Positions 1 to 22,922 are shown, counted from the stretch's first letter. The stretch: 64,000 nt of DNA from Thamnaconus septentrionalis (GCA_009823395.1 CM020501.1:14679861-14743860); one strand, 5' to 3'. Program-made: numbers and translations. Notes: generated by a model not told the origin, from the sequence alone.

Positions 1-523
1 CACGTTACATAGGGGGATTGCTGAGTTTCCTATTTTCTGTGATGCTACCCAGGTTTCTTTCAAAGGTCTGTGTAAAACCTAAGCAGTATTTTCATAATGT
101 TGATAAAACACGATTACAATGTGACTGTGATGGAAAAGTGCGTCCATGTTTGTTTAGATATAAATGAAAGTAGGGCATGCACATCATGTTATTAGAGCTG
201 TGCAAGGAAAGAGAATCCCCTGCAATTAAGCAGAAGCATATGAGGGATTTGTGGAAGTTAAATGGTGTTCAAAAACTATGGATCCAAAGTGACCTGCTCA
301 ACTTTTGATGAGCAATGCAATGGAAGTCGACCTCTTGTGGCAGCTGCTACATTATGTCCCAGGGAGCCACTTCCAACTGATAAACATATCATGCAAACTG
401 GAAATATAAAAAGTTTCTATTGCATATTGTGCCTCTTCTAATGTGGCATATTTCCTATTCACAATTTGAGTTTGCACATTTTTAAATGATGTACTGATAA
501 AAGTCCAAAGAATCGAGTCTTAC
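1..523 (-). other. igfbp4: igfbp4 intron 2, part
   Basis: AT-rich sequence left of the exon 2 donor. I see no further exon; the thyroglobulin domain exons (CWCV motif) are absent from all frames here, so they lie outside the window. Confidence 0.7.
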
Positions 524-687
524 CAGCACCGCCTTGGTCTCCTCCCTGGCTATGATGGTCCTCTGATTTGTGGATTTTGGCGAGTTTCGGGCAAGGTTCT
601 TCTGTATGCAGCGTTTGTCCAGTGGATTGCACCGGATATTGCTGCTGTTCGGGTGCTCAGGGATGATCTCATCCTGCCTCTCCATTG
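524..687 (-). CDS. igfbp4: igfbp4 coding exon 2: central linker
   Basis: The acceptor is at 690-688 and the donor GTAAGA at 523-518. The 164 bases complete the split Ala codon and end in phase 0. They encode [17 protein letters not shown] and continue to EETKAVL. The [12 protein letters not shown] part resembles DRRCLQKHFAKI of mammalian IGFBP4. The linker of this family is normally disordered and protease-sensitive. Confidence 0.88.
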
Positions 688-3600
688 CTAAAGGACAAAG
701 AATGGCAATCAGTTCCTTGAATTCAGCAGGCTTTCAAAGCACTTGTATAAGAAAAAAAGAGAGAGAAAGGAGTTTGCATGTTTTGATGTTGCATTAAATG
801 ACCCAATGACATTGATGGTGTGCCCGGATGTAAACGCAGGAGCTACTGTGTCCTCCTACATTACATTCCATCGTGCTGGATCGGGTGCAATGTAGGCTAA
901 AAATGAGGCCAGGTTAACCTCAAGGACACGTAGCTGTGTTCCCTCTCTGGGGGGTAATCAACCTCTGCACCACAGCCGTGCCACGAGCTCCAAGGCTGTT
1001 TAAATGATACCACCCCTGTTCTGCCACCCTGTGTACATTTGTGGTCTTTGTCACATTCATCTTTGCACCCCTATAATCCTGGAGGCCTGTGGCCCTGCAG
1101 GCAGCCAGCTGCTTCCTCAGGAAATGCCCCCCTCCCTGCTCTTTCTCACCCACTTCACAACAACCTTCGTGTGTGCCAGATGGGGATTGTTATTGTGCTG
1201 TCACAAGTGGGCACAGCCCGGTATGTGTCTGTGAGATAAAGATTGTGAGTCTGTTGCTGTGCGCATTCATGTTGACTTTCACCTGTGGCTTGTCAGACTT
1301 GGCAAACTTTTCTGTTCTCTGCCTTTCAGATTGGCCCCAGAATCAAAGTGCCTGAAACTGGGCTTGTGCCATTTTAAAGCTGTTTCTTGCTCAGATCGTT
1401 GAACCAGATCTGAGCTCTGCTTAATATCTTAAGTTCACTTGCCAGGCACCCAGTTAATTGCAGTTGGCAAAGGCATAATGAAGGTGGGTCAATGGAGGCT
1501 TCTTTAAGTTCTCTAAGCTTGTGCAGTGTGTTTCTCAGGTCTGCAGTGCATGAGGACACATATTCAGGCCAGTGGAAGCTTTCCCTGGTGTTTGAGCTGG
1601 TCTTGGCTTCACAATATTGCGGATGTTGATTTAGGCTCTCTGTTTGATGATGAGCTGAACTTTTTACAAGCCAATGACAGGAGTTGGAAGGTGACCATTT
1701 TTATCTTGTTTTGTTTTTTTAAGCTTTCTAGCATTTTACTTGGCTCCTGCCTTTGGGGAGAATGAGTATAGAATGTGAGAGAGACACTGAAATGCAGAAA
1801 ACACATTAAAACTTTTGGGACTTTCCCATGCTCATGCCTGTCTAAAATTTCCTGGAAATTTAAAGGTGGAAGAATTTGGCAAATCAAATAAAAATAAGCA
1901 TTTCCATCTAAAAAACACTGTGACCCACAAAACGCAAAAAATGTGTGTAAATATGATAGACAACCCTATGACAAAAATAAGTAAAATCTTAAGTAATACA
2001 CATGTTATTGTGGCATTGTGCTTAATGCAGCTCTTTGCTTGCAGTTTTAATTAGCCTTCCTGCCGTGGAACTTTGCTCAACAGTAGTTTCTTCCACTTTC
2101 AGCTGTTTCATTCTTCCTAATCAGTCTTTCTCCCTTCCCTCTTTCGTCTCTTGCCAGTTCAAACTCATCCAATTCGATGCTTTTCTGTCATGCTAGTCAA
2201 ATTGATTTAGAAGTGGGTCAGAGGTGGCATGTCCTGTTTGCTACCACTGCTGTTTTCCATGGAGGAAGTTGCCACTTCTCAGTGTGTTTTCATTTGGTTT
2301 GGAAAGCAGCTCTTTATTTTTGCATTAAAATTTCAACAGCGCTACTTGCTTGGATTTGACGTGCAAGACCTATATATATTTAGGTATTGCAAGCCTATGC
2401 TAGCATCAAGGAACAACATTTGCACAAGTTTTATTAATTTTGTACATTATAATAAAATCATCATCAGTTAACTCATACACTATATGTAATCATTAAATAG
2501 GCACATTGTTGAAAGATGATACCGTTCAGCTCCAAGCACTGATCATAGACTACTCATTTTAAAAGCATTCAAATATCAACTATTTGTAACACAATGAACC
2601 CGAGACACTTGCTTGCTCAATCTAGTTCATAGTTTAAATAGTTGCTGTCAAATATTTGCGGGCACATCCGTCACACTTCCCATGTAATGTATACACATCA
2701 GAGGTTATGAGATAAACAGGGGAGTTCACTCTGGCAGAGTCAACTTTTTGTCAACTAGCTTTTTCATTTTCTTGCTCTAATTTTTCTTTTTTTGGCCTTT
2801 TTTTTTCTTTTTCTTTGACTTGTCAAAAAAGAAGCCAGACCATATGGTAAAAAAAAAGATTGGAACATTAATGTGTTGGTGTTGAACCTAATCTAAATAT
2901 GTTCAAGTAAAATGAACCTCATAAGAAGGTTTTGATGCAATGCATATTCTTTAGTGTAGTTAAGTTTTTAAATCGTTAATGGATGTCTCTGTCACAGTGC
3001 TTGAGAGAGGTAAAATTTTGATAACTGTTACACCTAGGCAACCTATTTTCACCTTTATTGATATAGATGATTGTACTTGAAGGTATGTTTGCATGCATTT
3101 CTTCGTTTTGGCTTATTGCCAAGAACGGCTGTAGTGGAGCTGTTGCATAACTTAACCCAAGCACAACAAAATTTTAGAAATTGTAAGCATTCAAAATGCA
3201 AATAGACCAAATAAAAAAGTAGTTTTCCATCAGAGTGGGTGGGCTCACAAAATATAAAAAATGCAGCTTTTGTTTACACATCTTTAGTGCACTGCAGTTG
3301 GATGATCATATGAAAAAAAGAATGCCTCAAAGTGCCTTGTGTCAATTATTCCTGGGAATTTCTTTGCTGCACGCTATTGTCAGCTAGGCCACCTACCAAC
3401 TGACAAAACTGGACCCTGCCAGAAAATCACAGCACTGTTTTCCAGGAAAAGGAATTCTTCGAATCAGTTAATCATCACAGCTGGCTGGATGTCTGGTACA
3501 GTTTGTGGCAGCGGTGCTACGGAAAACTTTTCTACGACACCCATTTAAACTGAGAAAGGAGACAAAGTTCAATTAAAGTAAATCACAAAGCAACATTAGG

Positions 3601-6543
3601 GTGTAGGAAACATGCTGTGGCTGCATTGTGACACAGGAACAGTTGTTCAGCATACACGCTTTTAAATGCATGACAAAAGAGCAGCAACACATTACTCTTC
3701 TCTTTTGTTCTTTCAAAACAGCCGACTTCACATTAATTTTAAATCTGGACTGTGCTAGACGGTAAATTGCCACTGCAAGAAAATCACATCTTGACCCTGG
3801 CAGCCCTCAAGACATTTATCAGTTTAAAAAAAGAAAGGAATGCACAGAATACTGCAGTACATGATAGCAATAGCTTCATCATTTGTTTGCAATACCACAG
3901 TTACATGTGGGGGCTAAAGCTGCGAGCGAATAAAGGAAAAATTCCACTTCACCCAATGACATTGGACTGTTTCAAGTCACATAATCCATAACTTAATGTA
4001 AGTGCGCAGGAACGGGAGCTGCTGCCCTCCCCCATTTGGACAAAAGCAGTAATGACACCATTGGCTACTGTTCTGTACTGTACCGATCTTCATGTGCCTG
4101 CACAGCTGGCAACCAGTTTACCAATTTATCATCACGGAAGAGTAATGACGCTTGTAAATACTTAAAAGTTCCTCGTAGTCACTTTTTCTGGTTTCAATTA
4201 AGTTAAAAAAAAAAAAAAAAAAAAAGAGGGGGCGGGTGGAGAGGAGCGGGTGTTTGAGTTTTGGTGAAACTTGAACAGAGACACTGCTTCAAGCCAGTGA
4301 TGAAGTTTATGACTTTAGACTTCCGGACAAATACTATTTAATCTTTTTAAAAGCCACATGGTGTTATGACTACTGATTAGACTATCGGCTTACAACGGGC
4401 AGTTATTAACACGCTCTAATGTTGCATAGCTGCAATGTTTCTGTCGTGATTCATTATCCTAGTCAGATTAGGCCTTTTCAATGTTTATGGATTTCTTAGC
4501 TTGGACAACAGCAGGGGGTGTCTATTCTTTGGAGGACGGCAATTAGCTAATCACATTTACTCCCGCACAAAAGACACAGCTGTACAAATGTGCCGTGCAA
4601 CCCCCAAAAAAAGCAAATAAACACTATTAAGGGACATCTGCAGTGGGAGGTTTGGGGAAATCGTCGTGTTGCAGCTCAAAGCCGCATGCACACCTTTAAC
4701 CAGTTCACAACTCCTGAAACAAGGAGAGGAAGAGAATGTAGGAATCTAGGTTAGTATGCTGCTTTCATAAAGGTTGAGTGTGTCTGTGTGTGTATATGTG
4801 TGTGCACGTGCACGCGTGAGTGCGTGCATGTGCGTGCACGCGCATGTCTCTCACACTAAACCAGGCACAGTTCCAGTGGCAGCTTCATTCAACTCTTTCA
4901 GTGCCTGTAGGTATGAGACCTTTCTGTCTGGCGTTTGTATCAGTTTGTAAATTATCCGTCTGACTGTCGGGGCCAGCATGTTAAATGTGAAACTGAGACA
5001 GACCCGGTAGAAATGCAGTAAGAGATGCCAGCATATGCACATGGTGATTTATTCCAAGCTATTAAATGGAGAGGGTTTCTAAGAATAAGATGCTAGCATG
5101 CAGCAAAGCTGTTTTAGAGCCGGGTTTAATATGCAGGATAGTTCTAGTTGTTGCTATGGAAATGTGGTTCAGGAATAGCCCTGGGATTGAAAAATGTTTC
5201 AGAAAAATGAGGTGCTACCTTAAAGCCCCTGCCAGCTGGACATAATGCAATATCTTATCTCCTACCTTTATTATTGCTTGCGAGCTTTCCAAAAAAGGAC
5301 ACAATGCGGCTAGCCCCCTGGACCGAGGCTGTCTGTGGACACTCTGTGTAACTACAACATCACATGAAGTTCTGAAGATGTGTCACTTTGGGGTTTTGTA
5401 GTAAAGTAAGAGTAGGAAATTTACTCTTCAGTGTCCGGTTTTAGATTATTTGATGTTGTTTGTTTAAATTTCAGAACGGGATCTTTTGGATGCTGTCGAG
5501 GAGCCCTGTGGTTGGGAAATGTTGGCGTCCAGTGCCCCTGTGCAAATTCTTAGGAATGAACTGGGCCCCACCTCTGATGTTGTGTCCAGATTTCCCTTCT
5601 CAAAAATATGTTTAATCGTGAAAAAGTACATATCTCGAAGCATACCGTGATGATTTATTTGAAGCACGTCAACTATGAACCTGACCACCCTGAAGTTCTT
5701 TTAACAGGCTGTTGAGAACTGCCTGTATTTCTGGCTCCTTCTCGTTTGAAACTCCCTGGGTCTCTAAAAATCCCTCTTCTATTTGTATCGAGCTAGTCCA
5801 CTGTTGCTAGGAGTGGGGCAGTGTCAGACGTGTATTCAGGAGTATGCGCCCCCGTGTTTAATAATGCATAAGTGCAATGAATGCCCCACAAAGGAAATCT
5901 CCTGCATGTGACGGGGAGTAGCTCCTGGCCTCTCCTGCGTGCCTGATTGTCTCTTCGCTGCCATGGTTTACATGGAACATTCTTAAACAGCAAATCTGAG
6001 CTGCTGCCCAGAAGAATTGATTTACAGTGAGATTTATTGGGCAGGCCTTCCCTGCTTTGTTATGACAGACGCCAGGGGTGAGGAGGAGTGCAGGGGAAAA
6101 CAGAGCCCGGCGCTCGGATTACAAAAAGCAAAAACAAAAACCTATGAACTTTTTAAAAATGTTCCATCCACTTGCTGCCCCGCCCTGAGGGAAGGACCTG
6201 CGCTTGCTTCCTCACTGTGCAGTGCACGAAAGCGAAGTTCCCCGCCAGCTGATCGAGGCGGAGCGGCATTGAAAAAGTGGAATTACTGTGGAGGGAAAGA
6301 GCAAACGGGCTGAGCTGAGACAGCCCATTTGCTTTTGTCATGCTCTTAACAGTTTGCCTTTCCTCCCTGATTCCATTTAGTAATGCTATGTGCTGGCCTA
6401 ACCTATGCTGGCCCTGCACAGGGAGCAGAAGGCTCTCATTTCAGCTCTGGCAGCAAGAGTGGCGATGAGCTCATTCTCATGAAGGAGCTGGACTCAGTGG
6501 GCGATGCGCTCAAAGGCTTGTTAGGGCTTTGTTTGTGTGTGTG

Positions 6544-6576
<33 letters not shown>

Positions 6577-6597
6577 GTGTGTGCGTGCATGCACGCA

Positions 6598-6628
<31 letters not shown>

Positions 6629-8356
6629 TATGGTGAGGATGTGGGGGGCAGTGAGGGCCAGGGGAAAAACAGATGCTGCAGTGTGAAGATGAGCATACTG
6701 GGAATCCATGTTGTTCAGGCCCATCCAGAAGATTTTTTTTTTTTTTTTTTTGCAATTCTGGCACCAGCAGCAGTTCGCCTATTGTCATTACCAGTAACTG
6801 TCTGTGGGAGCGGGCTCGGCGAAGGCTACGGCGTGCCAGACAGTTGATAATGTGGAACAAATGGAGGGCCCACCTTGGACAAGAAACGCTCCCACAATCG
6901 AGTTGTTTTTTGTGGGATTTTTTTTTTCCTAACATCCTCGCCACTCCCTCTGAGGAGAGCGAGAGAGAGCAGAGGGAGGCAAACAGCAGGGATGAACTGA
7001 CGTTAGTGCGGCGGCGTACAGCTGGACACACGCAGATAAGACGCTCGGTGTTCGGTGTCCCACAGAGCAAAAGTGGAAACAGACTTTTCCTCCGTTGGAA
7101 AAAAAAAAAAAAAAGGAGAGCATGCAGCCGCAAGGCGACGGATGAGGAGTCGGACGCAGAGGGTGTAATAGAGACGTCAGCGGTGGAAGAGGAGTAAGAC
7201 GTCTGCAGCAACCAGGAGGAGGATGGGGGGAGAGTGGGGGTGGGTGGGGGGGGCTCGGTGAAAGAGCACCGAGTGAATTACTGATTGCAGAGAGCTCTAA
7301 TAGCCCTACACTCCATTACAGTCATTCAGCAGCTTTTATTACCTCCTCCTATTACAAACAGACACACGCACACGCACACATCAACACACCGCACACCAAC
7401 ATTCCCAGTGCCAATACAGTGCATTTCACTACCTGCAAGATCTCGATTCAACATGTTCCCCGGTGAGGTAATTGCATTCCCGGGGGGCTGCTGCCAAAGT
7501 GATTTTCTCATCATCTCTGTCTACATTAACCAAATGGACGGACGGGTCTTTGCTCTCTAAACCAGTCAACGGCGGCGCATCAGACAAAGCGCAGACGCAC
7601 GCTCCTTCCACAACGCGCACATGGCCCATCCCGCCTGTGGGTAACACAGCGCTGCTGCGACGCTGCCGGCAGCAGGGCCCCTCTGGAGGGGAGCGGGAGA
7701 CGCTCGCTCTCGGCCGCGCTCTCCCATCAGGCTGTGCGGGAGCACCCCGGGGTGTGTGTGCACAAGCTCTTGCTTTGGCTTAGCTGAGATTAGGATACAC
7801 AAGCAGCAGCAGCACCACCACCACCACCACACACACACACACACACACACAACTCACAACTCTGCCAGCTCAGGTAGTACCAGAGACCGCAGCAGATTCA
7901 TTCATTCTTCCATTCCATCCAAGCGGATTCTATCTGAGCACAAAGAAGCGTGTGTTTCGTTTTGTTTTGTTTTTCTTTTCATCCTTGGAGCTCACCTGAG
8001 TTCTCCTCCACCTCCCTCTCATCGGTGCACACCCCCTGGCCGTTCATCAGCAAGTGCAGCGGCCTCTCCATGCCGCGCGGCGGGTAGCAGCGGAGGCCCG
8101 TGCCGCACCGGGGTGAGTAGACTCCGCAGTGGGCGCCCTTGGGCAGGGCACAGGTGGGGCAGCAGCCGCAGCCGGGCTCCCGCACCGTCTCCTCGCAGCC
8201 CTCCGGCAGGCGGCAGCTGGCCAGCCTCTCCTCCGAGCACACCGGGCAGCGTATGGCCTGGTCCGAGAGGCACAGCGCCGCCAGCGACAGGGCGCCCAGT
8301 GCCCAGAAGCTCCAGCAGGAGGACGACGCTCTTGCCGCACCACCTCCACGCACCAT
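524..8356 (-). CDS. igfbp4: Insulin-like growth factor binding protein 4, 5' part (coding exons 1 and 2)
   Basis: Secreted IGF-binding protein that controls IGF availability. Coding exons are 8356-7996 and 687-524; exons 3 and 4, with the thyroglobulin-type domain, must lie left of base 1. The exon 1 donor (GTGAGC, phase 1) joins the exon 2 acceptor in frame. After a signal peptide (about residues 1-31) the mature protein starts DQAIRC, close to DEAIHC of mammalian IGFBP4. Exon 1 holds the cysteine-rich N-domain with the GCGCC hallmark and the [19 protein letters not shown] stretch. Exon 2 encodes the start of the linker, with an N-glycosylation sequon (NSS) in HPNSSN and a pair of cysteines (RCNPLDKRC). 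That extra linker cysteine pair marks IGFBP4 rather than IGFBP2, 3 or 5. The neighbour ikzf3 also fits the 17q21 orthologue. Identity is strong; the C-terminal half is unseen. Confidence 0.92.
688..7995 (-). other. igfbp4: igfbp4 intron 1 (7.3 kb)
   Basis: No coding exon is recognisable. Contents are an A-run near 4204-4225, alternating GT/GC purine-pyrimidine tracts near 4775-4850 and 6533-6625, T and A runs near 6731 and 7099, and a purine-rich stretch at 7190-7260. The last 1 kb before exon 1 is GC-richer and may hold regulatory sequence, but nothing specific can be assigned from sequence alone. Confidence 0.6.
6533..6622. repeat. (GT)n microsatellite with GC interruptions
   Basis: Imperfect GT dinucleotide array in igfbp4 intron 1, broken by GCGT and GCATGCACGCAA. 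Apparent proteins rich in Val/Cys or His/Thr in this region are translations of the repeat, not genes. Confidence 0.9.
7996..8356 (-). CDS. igfbp4: igfbp4 coding exon 1: signal peptide and IGFBP N-domain
   Basis: The ATG at 8356-8354 opens 120 codons plus one base. Residues 14-31 form the hydrophobic core of a signal peptide. From Cys37 on, the cysteine spacing matches the IGFBP N-terminal domain, which carries the main IGF-binding site, and ends at GQGVC. A short acidic tail (DEREVEENS) precedes the donor. The ATG context ACCATGG of the + strand reads CCATGGTG on the coding strand. No upstream in-frame ATG offers a better signal peptide. Confidence 0.93.
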
Positions 8357-9044
8357 GGCAGCCCTTCAGCACCTGCACACGATCCTTCTGCCCTCGCTCT
8401 TGTGCTTGCCACCTCCCCCCCCTTCTTGCCTTTTTTTTTTTTTTTTTAATATTCCCCCTCACTCTGGTCTCAGAGTGTGGTGCAAGCTTTTCTTTTTGGT
8501 CACTTTCGTCCGGCAGATTTTTTCTTTTTTCTTTTTTTTGACCAACAAGGGAGGTTTGAGAGGAATGCTTTGTCCAGGAGGTTTCTTTGATATTTTTTTT
8601 TTCAGTTGATTAGTGTCTCAGTTGCCTCGGCACAAAGCTTGTGCTGTTGCTGCCTCGCCGTTCCTCCGGTTCACTTTCAAGGCGCAGAAACTGGAGAAAC
8701 TGCTCGTGGTCTGCCCAGCTGGCACATGTGCTGGTGATAAAGAGCTAGTTTTTTGTTGTTGTTGTGTTGCCGTAGCAGTTTGCCAGAAGGATATCCACCA
8801 GTGTGCTCAGGTGTTCTCTTTTTTGGAGTTGAAGTCCATTGGCTCGCCTCACCCCTTTTAATGAAGCACAAAAAACAAAGCAAAAAAAAAAAAAAAAAAA
8901 AAAAAGTCCCTGGTCTAGGAGAGTGCAAATGCAAAACGGGTCATCAAAAAGGCAGCGTTTGTAGGAACAGCTGCCGTGTTTTCCTCCTCTTGCTGGTTTG
9001 CAGTGCTCCTGAGAAAAGGCTCAACACGAGTGCCTCTCCTTGGA

Positions 9045-9051
9045 CTTTATA
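9045..9051 (-). promoter_or_regulatory. igfbp4: Candidate TATA box of igfbp4
   Basis: The minus strand reads TATAAAG in the context GAAGAGTATAAAGTCC. It would place initiation near 9015 and give a 5' UTR of about 660 bases before the ATG at 8356. Spacing and orientation fit, and family knowledge supports a TATA promoter for IGFBP4. No transcript evidence is visible. Confidence 0.45.
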
Positions 9052-10165
9052 CTCTTCCATGGACACGCCTCTTTCTACAGTGAGGGAGAGGAGCTGAAAG
9101 GCAGAGTGGAGAAAAGCCAGGCTGAAGCTCTATCCCCGCGTGTCTCTCCCCGCCGCTCTCTCACTCATTTCTGCTCACTAAATCCTGAGAGCGCTGAGAC
9201 AAAAAGCGGCTAAATTGCCCCCTCGCTTGTCCACGCAGAGAGCTAGTCCTCCTCTCTCTCTCTCTCTCTCTCTCTGTCTCCCTGTCTCTCTCACTCCTGT
9301 CGATCTCCTCCAACTCATTTCAGTCGATTCAGTCCGATGTATTGACGTGCACTGATAAAGCTCTTGAATTCCTTTCGTCAACAGAAAGGCACATCGAAGC
9401 TGCAACCCCCCCCCCGCCCCTCCCCTCCCGCACCCACCTAAAATACACACTCTCGCATAAATTTGTTTTCACACCTGGGCTTAAAACAACAAAATATGCT
9501 CACGCTCGGTCGGTCCCGAGGGTCTCGGTGCACGTTTGCACACGGGCGCATCCAGTGGTCCGGTCCGGTGCGTGCGCTCTCGTCACCTCCCCATTATGTC
9601 GGCCTCCTTTCTCCTTCCCTTTCTCTTGCTATTAACTGGAGTGGGCAGCTATAAAAGGCAAATGGACAGTATAACCCTTCCCTCCAAGCAGCCCCCAGCA
9701 GTTCTAACAGGGCTTCCCACCACTGGGATCGCTCACTAAGTTTTTACAACGCTGCAAAGCTTTTGACGCTTCGTCACACGAATGCGCTTGTTTGTGAGCA
9801 CGAGGTTCTTTTTGCGTGTTTAAATAGGTGCAGCACTTTGCCCGTGTTGGTTTTGGGTCATGACTTCAAAGCTGTCATCTCTGGTTCCCCCCTGTTTTTC
9901 ATTTGCCTCCATTTTGCCATGGAAACCCAGCATGTATTGTAATTCCTTTGTGAGCGTGCTTTCTTTTGGTTTTCCCCCCCCTGCCTTCAGCTGGTAGCTG
10001 GTTGCCATAGACAGGCCAGTGGCAGCAGACAGGCCTTAGGAGGCTGTGTAACGCTCAGGTGGGAGCTACAGTCTTTCTAGTGCCTCATTTGTCCAGTCTG
10101 GGAAAAATAATGTGATTTACAAAAAGGCCAGAAGCTTCAGTAGCTTTCATTTATGAGGTGTTTGG

Positions 10166-10236
<71 letters not shown>
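10166..10236. repeat. (TG)n microsatellite
   Basis: A pure TG dinucleotide array of about 35 units upstream of ikzf3, with no coding content. Confidence 0.95.
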
Positions 10237-10237
<1 letters not shown>

Positions 10238-10829
10238 TGGTAGGGGGTTGGGGATTCAGGGTGAAGAAGGTTTAGGGGTTGAGGTCACAAGGTCAACAGT
10301 CGTTAATTACGCCTGTTTCTGGGGTTGCCCAAGAGTCGATAAGCTGTTTGTGCATGTTTTTTATGACTTTGTTTTTCAGCCAGGGCAAAGCCTTGGCTGA
10401 AAAGCTTGGACTGAAAACAAAGTGCACGTCATACTGTGTGCATAATAGTGTTCTCAGCTTTTTTAGTTTTTTTTTGTTACTGTTTTTTTCTTTTACTTTT
10501 GCATAGATGAAGATTCAGGAACAGGAGAAAGAGTTCAATGAGTAACTTTATTTCTTTAACCACAAGATGGTGTTAGAGTGCCTTCAATGGAAAATGGAAA
10601 CAATATGAAGTACCAAAAGTTATTTCCTGTTTTTAATTAAACAAAACTGTTCTATTTTTAAGTTTAATATTTAGTTGCAGGTCTGTTTGTACTGTTAATG
10701 AAGTGGTGACGAGTAACTCAAACCACTGGTGTTGTTTTTGTGCAATAAACTATGCTCCGGTCTTTGTTGCTCCTACCTTGTTCAGAGGTTCCTGTTCCTT
10801 TAAGGGTCTCTCCAAAAATTAACAAACGT

Positions 10830-10925
10830 GACGTAGTGTATATTCCATATTCAAAGAACGTCCAGCGGCGGAGCGTGGATTCTCCCAGTGTGAGATTAGT
10901 TGTCCTCTGGGTGCAAAGCATAAAG
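10830..10925 (+). promoter_or_regulatory. ikzf3: Candidate 5' non-coding exon / promoter of ikzf3
   Basis: A good donor, AAAG|GTAAGC, lies at 10925/10926. Before it stand TTCCTG (ETS-like) and TGACGTAG (CRE-like, near 10829). This is the best-looking donor upstream of the 11733 acceptor that I noticed. The start of the exon is a guess. Confidence 0.25.
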
Positions 10926-11744
10926 GTAAGCTTATTCTCATCACAACTTCAACGAATGAAAGTACTCAAATAATTATTTATTTATTTTTGAACCTGTGAA
11001 AACATTTGGTAGTGCAGTACTTCTTCTTCCCACTCTCTGATTATTAAGTATTTTTAGATCCTAATAGTTGAAACTTTTACCGGTTACTGTGAAATATATG
11101 AAATTTACTTAAATATATTAATATTGTTTAATTGTAGTGTCATGTCTCTTTTACTTACATTGAAAAGTATGATTCTGTGGCACTTTTTACCAGCTTTTTC
11201 AAAATGCAGATACAGATTTTGTCACGCCGCTTCAAAGAATTACACGGGTGGATGGGGTTTTTTTGTGACTGATTTGACACAAACCTGGGGCTGAGTCTTC
11301 TGCCAGTGTGAACGTCGCCTTTGCGCTTGCCCCCACGAGACAGCGGCGGCGTACAGTACTAGTGCGACACTCTTCATCTCTTTCACATAAGGCTAAATGT
11401 AGTTACAGGGTCGAGCAATCAACCGTGGGCTTCTTGCCTCGGCATCTTCTCCTTTTCTTTTTTGCATAAACTTCTTTTTCCGCCATCCAACCAACAGGAA
11501 CAGCGAGATGCAAGTGTCGCTTCTATTTCCTCACATGCTGTGTAGACATAGTAGGGAAGGCTTTAAATAGTGAAGAACCCGCCATTATTGTCAGTGTCAC
11601 AAGCAGAGCGCCGCGTCATGAATGTTAACTTTTTTAAAAAGTGTTCTCTGTCCCTGGTTGCTCCTTGATAAGATCCTTGATATTCCAATCAGTCTACAGG
11701 TTAACCATTAAAAACCGTGCTTCCTCTCCACAGGAAAGCTTCTC

Positions 11745-21346
<9,602 letters not shown>

Positions 21347-21830
21347 CTGCGAAGTCGCGGTTCCACGGAAAAAGAGGCAAATCGACAGAGCCCCCTGCGC
21401 CCGCGCAGCAGATGCCGGGGCAGGGTAGTCAGTCATAACATAGCACATCAAGCTAACAACCAGCCAACCATCTCACTCTCTGTATGACTGCTTTGTGTGT
21501 GTGAAATGTGTGTGTGTGTATGTGTGTGTTGTGTAAAAGAGGGATTGAGAGAGACGTAACGAGCATCACCGTTCTTAGTCATCGTGCGACCCTTTGTAAA
21601 GTGTCTGTAAGACTCTTAGTTAGTACTTTACTAATAAATTCTGATCTGCGTATCATATAAACTTGTACATTCCACAGCGGCGAAGATGAGCACATTTATT
21701 TATGTTCCTGCCGCAGGTGTTCCTGTTGTGACTGTCAAGTTGTAAAAAAAACAAAAACATGAATAAAAGAGCGCTTCTTTTTTTTCCTTCTTTGAAAATA
21801 GAAGAATAAAGTGTAGATTCTATGAAAAAC
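21347..21830 (+). terminator. ikzf3: ikzf3 3' UTR with poly(A) signals
   Basis: AATAAA hexamers occur at 21633-21638, 21762-21767 and 21805-21810 within 470 bases of the stop codon. Cleavage after the last would end the transcript near 21830. Confidence 0.7.
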
Positions 21831-22922
21831 ACTTGTGAAGAATTGAGGGGGGGGGGAAAAGATCCTATTATCTAGAAGGTCACATGTCTCTTTTTAGGCT
21901 GTGGTTTTGAGAGGAGTGCATTTCACTGCTTCAAAGGACACTGCTACGCACCATGTGTTAGTTTCTCACTCCAGAATATTATGCTCTTCAGTTTGCGCGC
22001 CAAAAAAACAGCTTGTACTTCTGCAAAATAAGTTTCTTTAGAAACAACTGTGTTGGGTGTGTAGGATTTAAACTTACGAAATTGTATTAAGGGATGACAG
22101 CTGCTTTAAGTCCAGATAATTCTAACATTCAAACAATTTCCTAACAGAGAACATTAATGTTGGTCTATCATCAAAGGTAAAACACTTTGATTTGAAGTGC
22201 TGGGTCTTTGAAGATAATCTAATAATATCCTAGGATTTAGACTGCTGCATTTACCCAGGATGCTGAAGAAATAGATGTTTTTTGATTGCTGCAGCATCCA
22301 CCTGCTGGAGAAATTAGAGAACTCCATGACAGTGACTGGTGGCGTTTTTCCCCTACGCCGAATGGGATCCCACAAAAAACATTATTGAGGATTATAATGT
22401 TTCATTTTACATCATAAAATATGCATTGCAAACTAAAACAAATTATATTAGTCTCATCAGAAGTATTCTTGAAATTTAAATAAGCTTCTTTCCCTCCCAC
22501 TGAACTCTCGCTTCACCCACAGACCGGGTGATAAACAAAGTCTGCCAGTAAACGCAACACATGGGAATTTTGAGTGAGACACCTGCAGTTAAAATTCATA
22601 GTGGAATTTTTCCTGTCATCACTCCGCAGCCTCATGTGTGTCCTCCTACTGGGGGGGAAGTTTGAACGAAGGCACATTTGTATCACGCCAGGACGCACTG
22701 AGCTGCGCGGTATTTGCATGCCAAGCGTGTGTACAAGTGCAGTGGCACGTGGTGCACGGAGCTGGTTACACTTCGCTGCCCTCAGACCAGAAGTGGGTGT
22801 TGACTTCATCCAGATGCTGCCACACTATCTCTCCTCTCCATCAGGCCTGCTTCCCTTTTTTTTCTTGCAAGGTTTTTAAGAGAAGTGACTTGTAAGGCAA
22901 AATGTCATCACACCTCCATGTC

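Larger units (their letters stand above)
9052..11733. other. igfbp4-ikzf3 divergent intergenic region and ikzf3 5' region
   Basis: It contains CT-rich DNA (9251-9295), a plus-strand TATAAAAGG (9650-9658), a (TG)n array (10166-10236) and a possible non-coding ikzf3 exon ending near 10925. The first recognisable ikzf3 coding exon has a splice acceptor at 11733, so at least one upstream 5' UTR exon must exist. No other gene is apparent. Confidence 0.6.

Noticed and set aside
6436..6847. Overlapping ORFs rich in Val/Cys (plus) and His/Thr (minus)
   Set aside because: They are translations of the GT/CA array with no family similarity; the same holds near 10.2, 29.6, 35.0, 56.1 and 60.7 kb.
7756..8609. 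Long plus-strand ORFs of 261 and 156 codons opposite igfbp4 exon 1
   Set aside because: They are antisense shadows of a GC-rich exon, continuing into T-runs; the minus-strand frame carries the cysteine pattern and splice donor.
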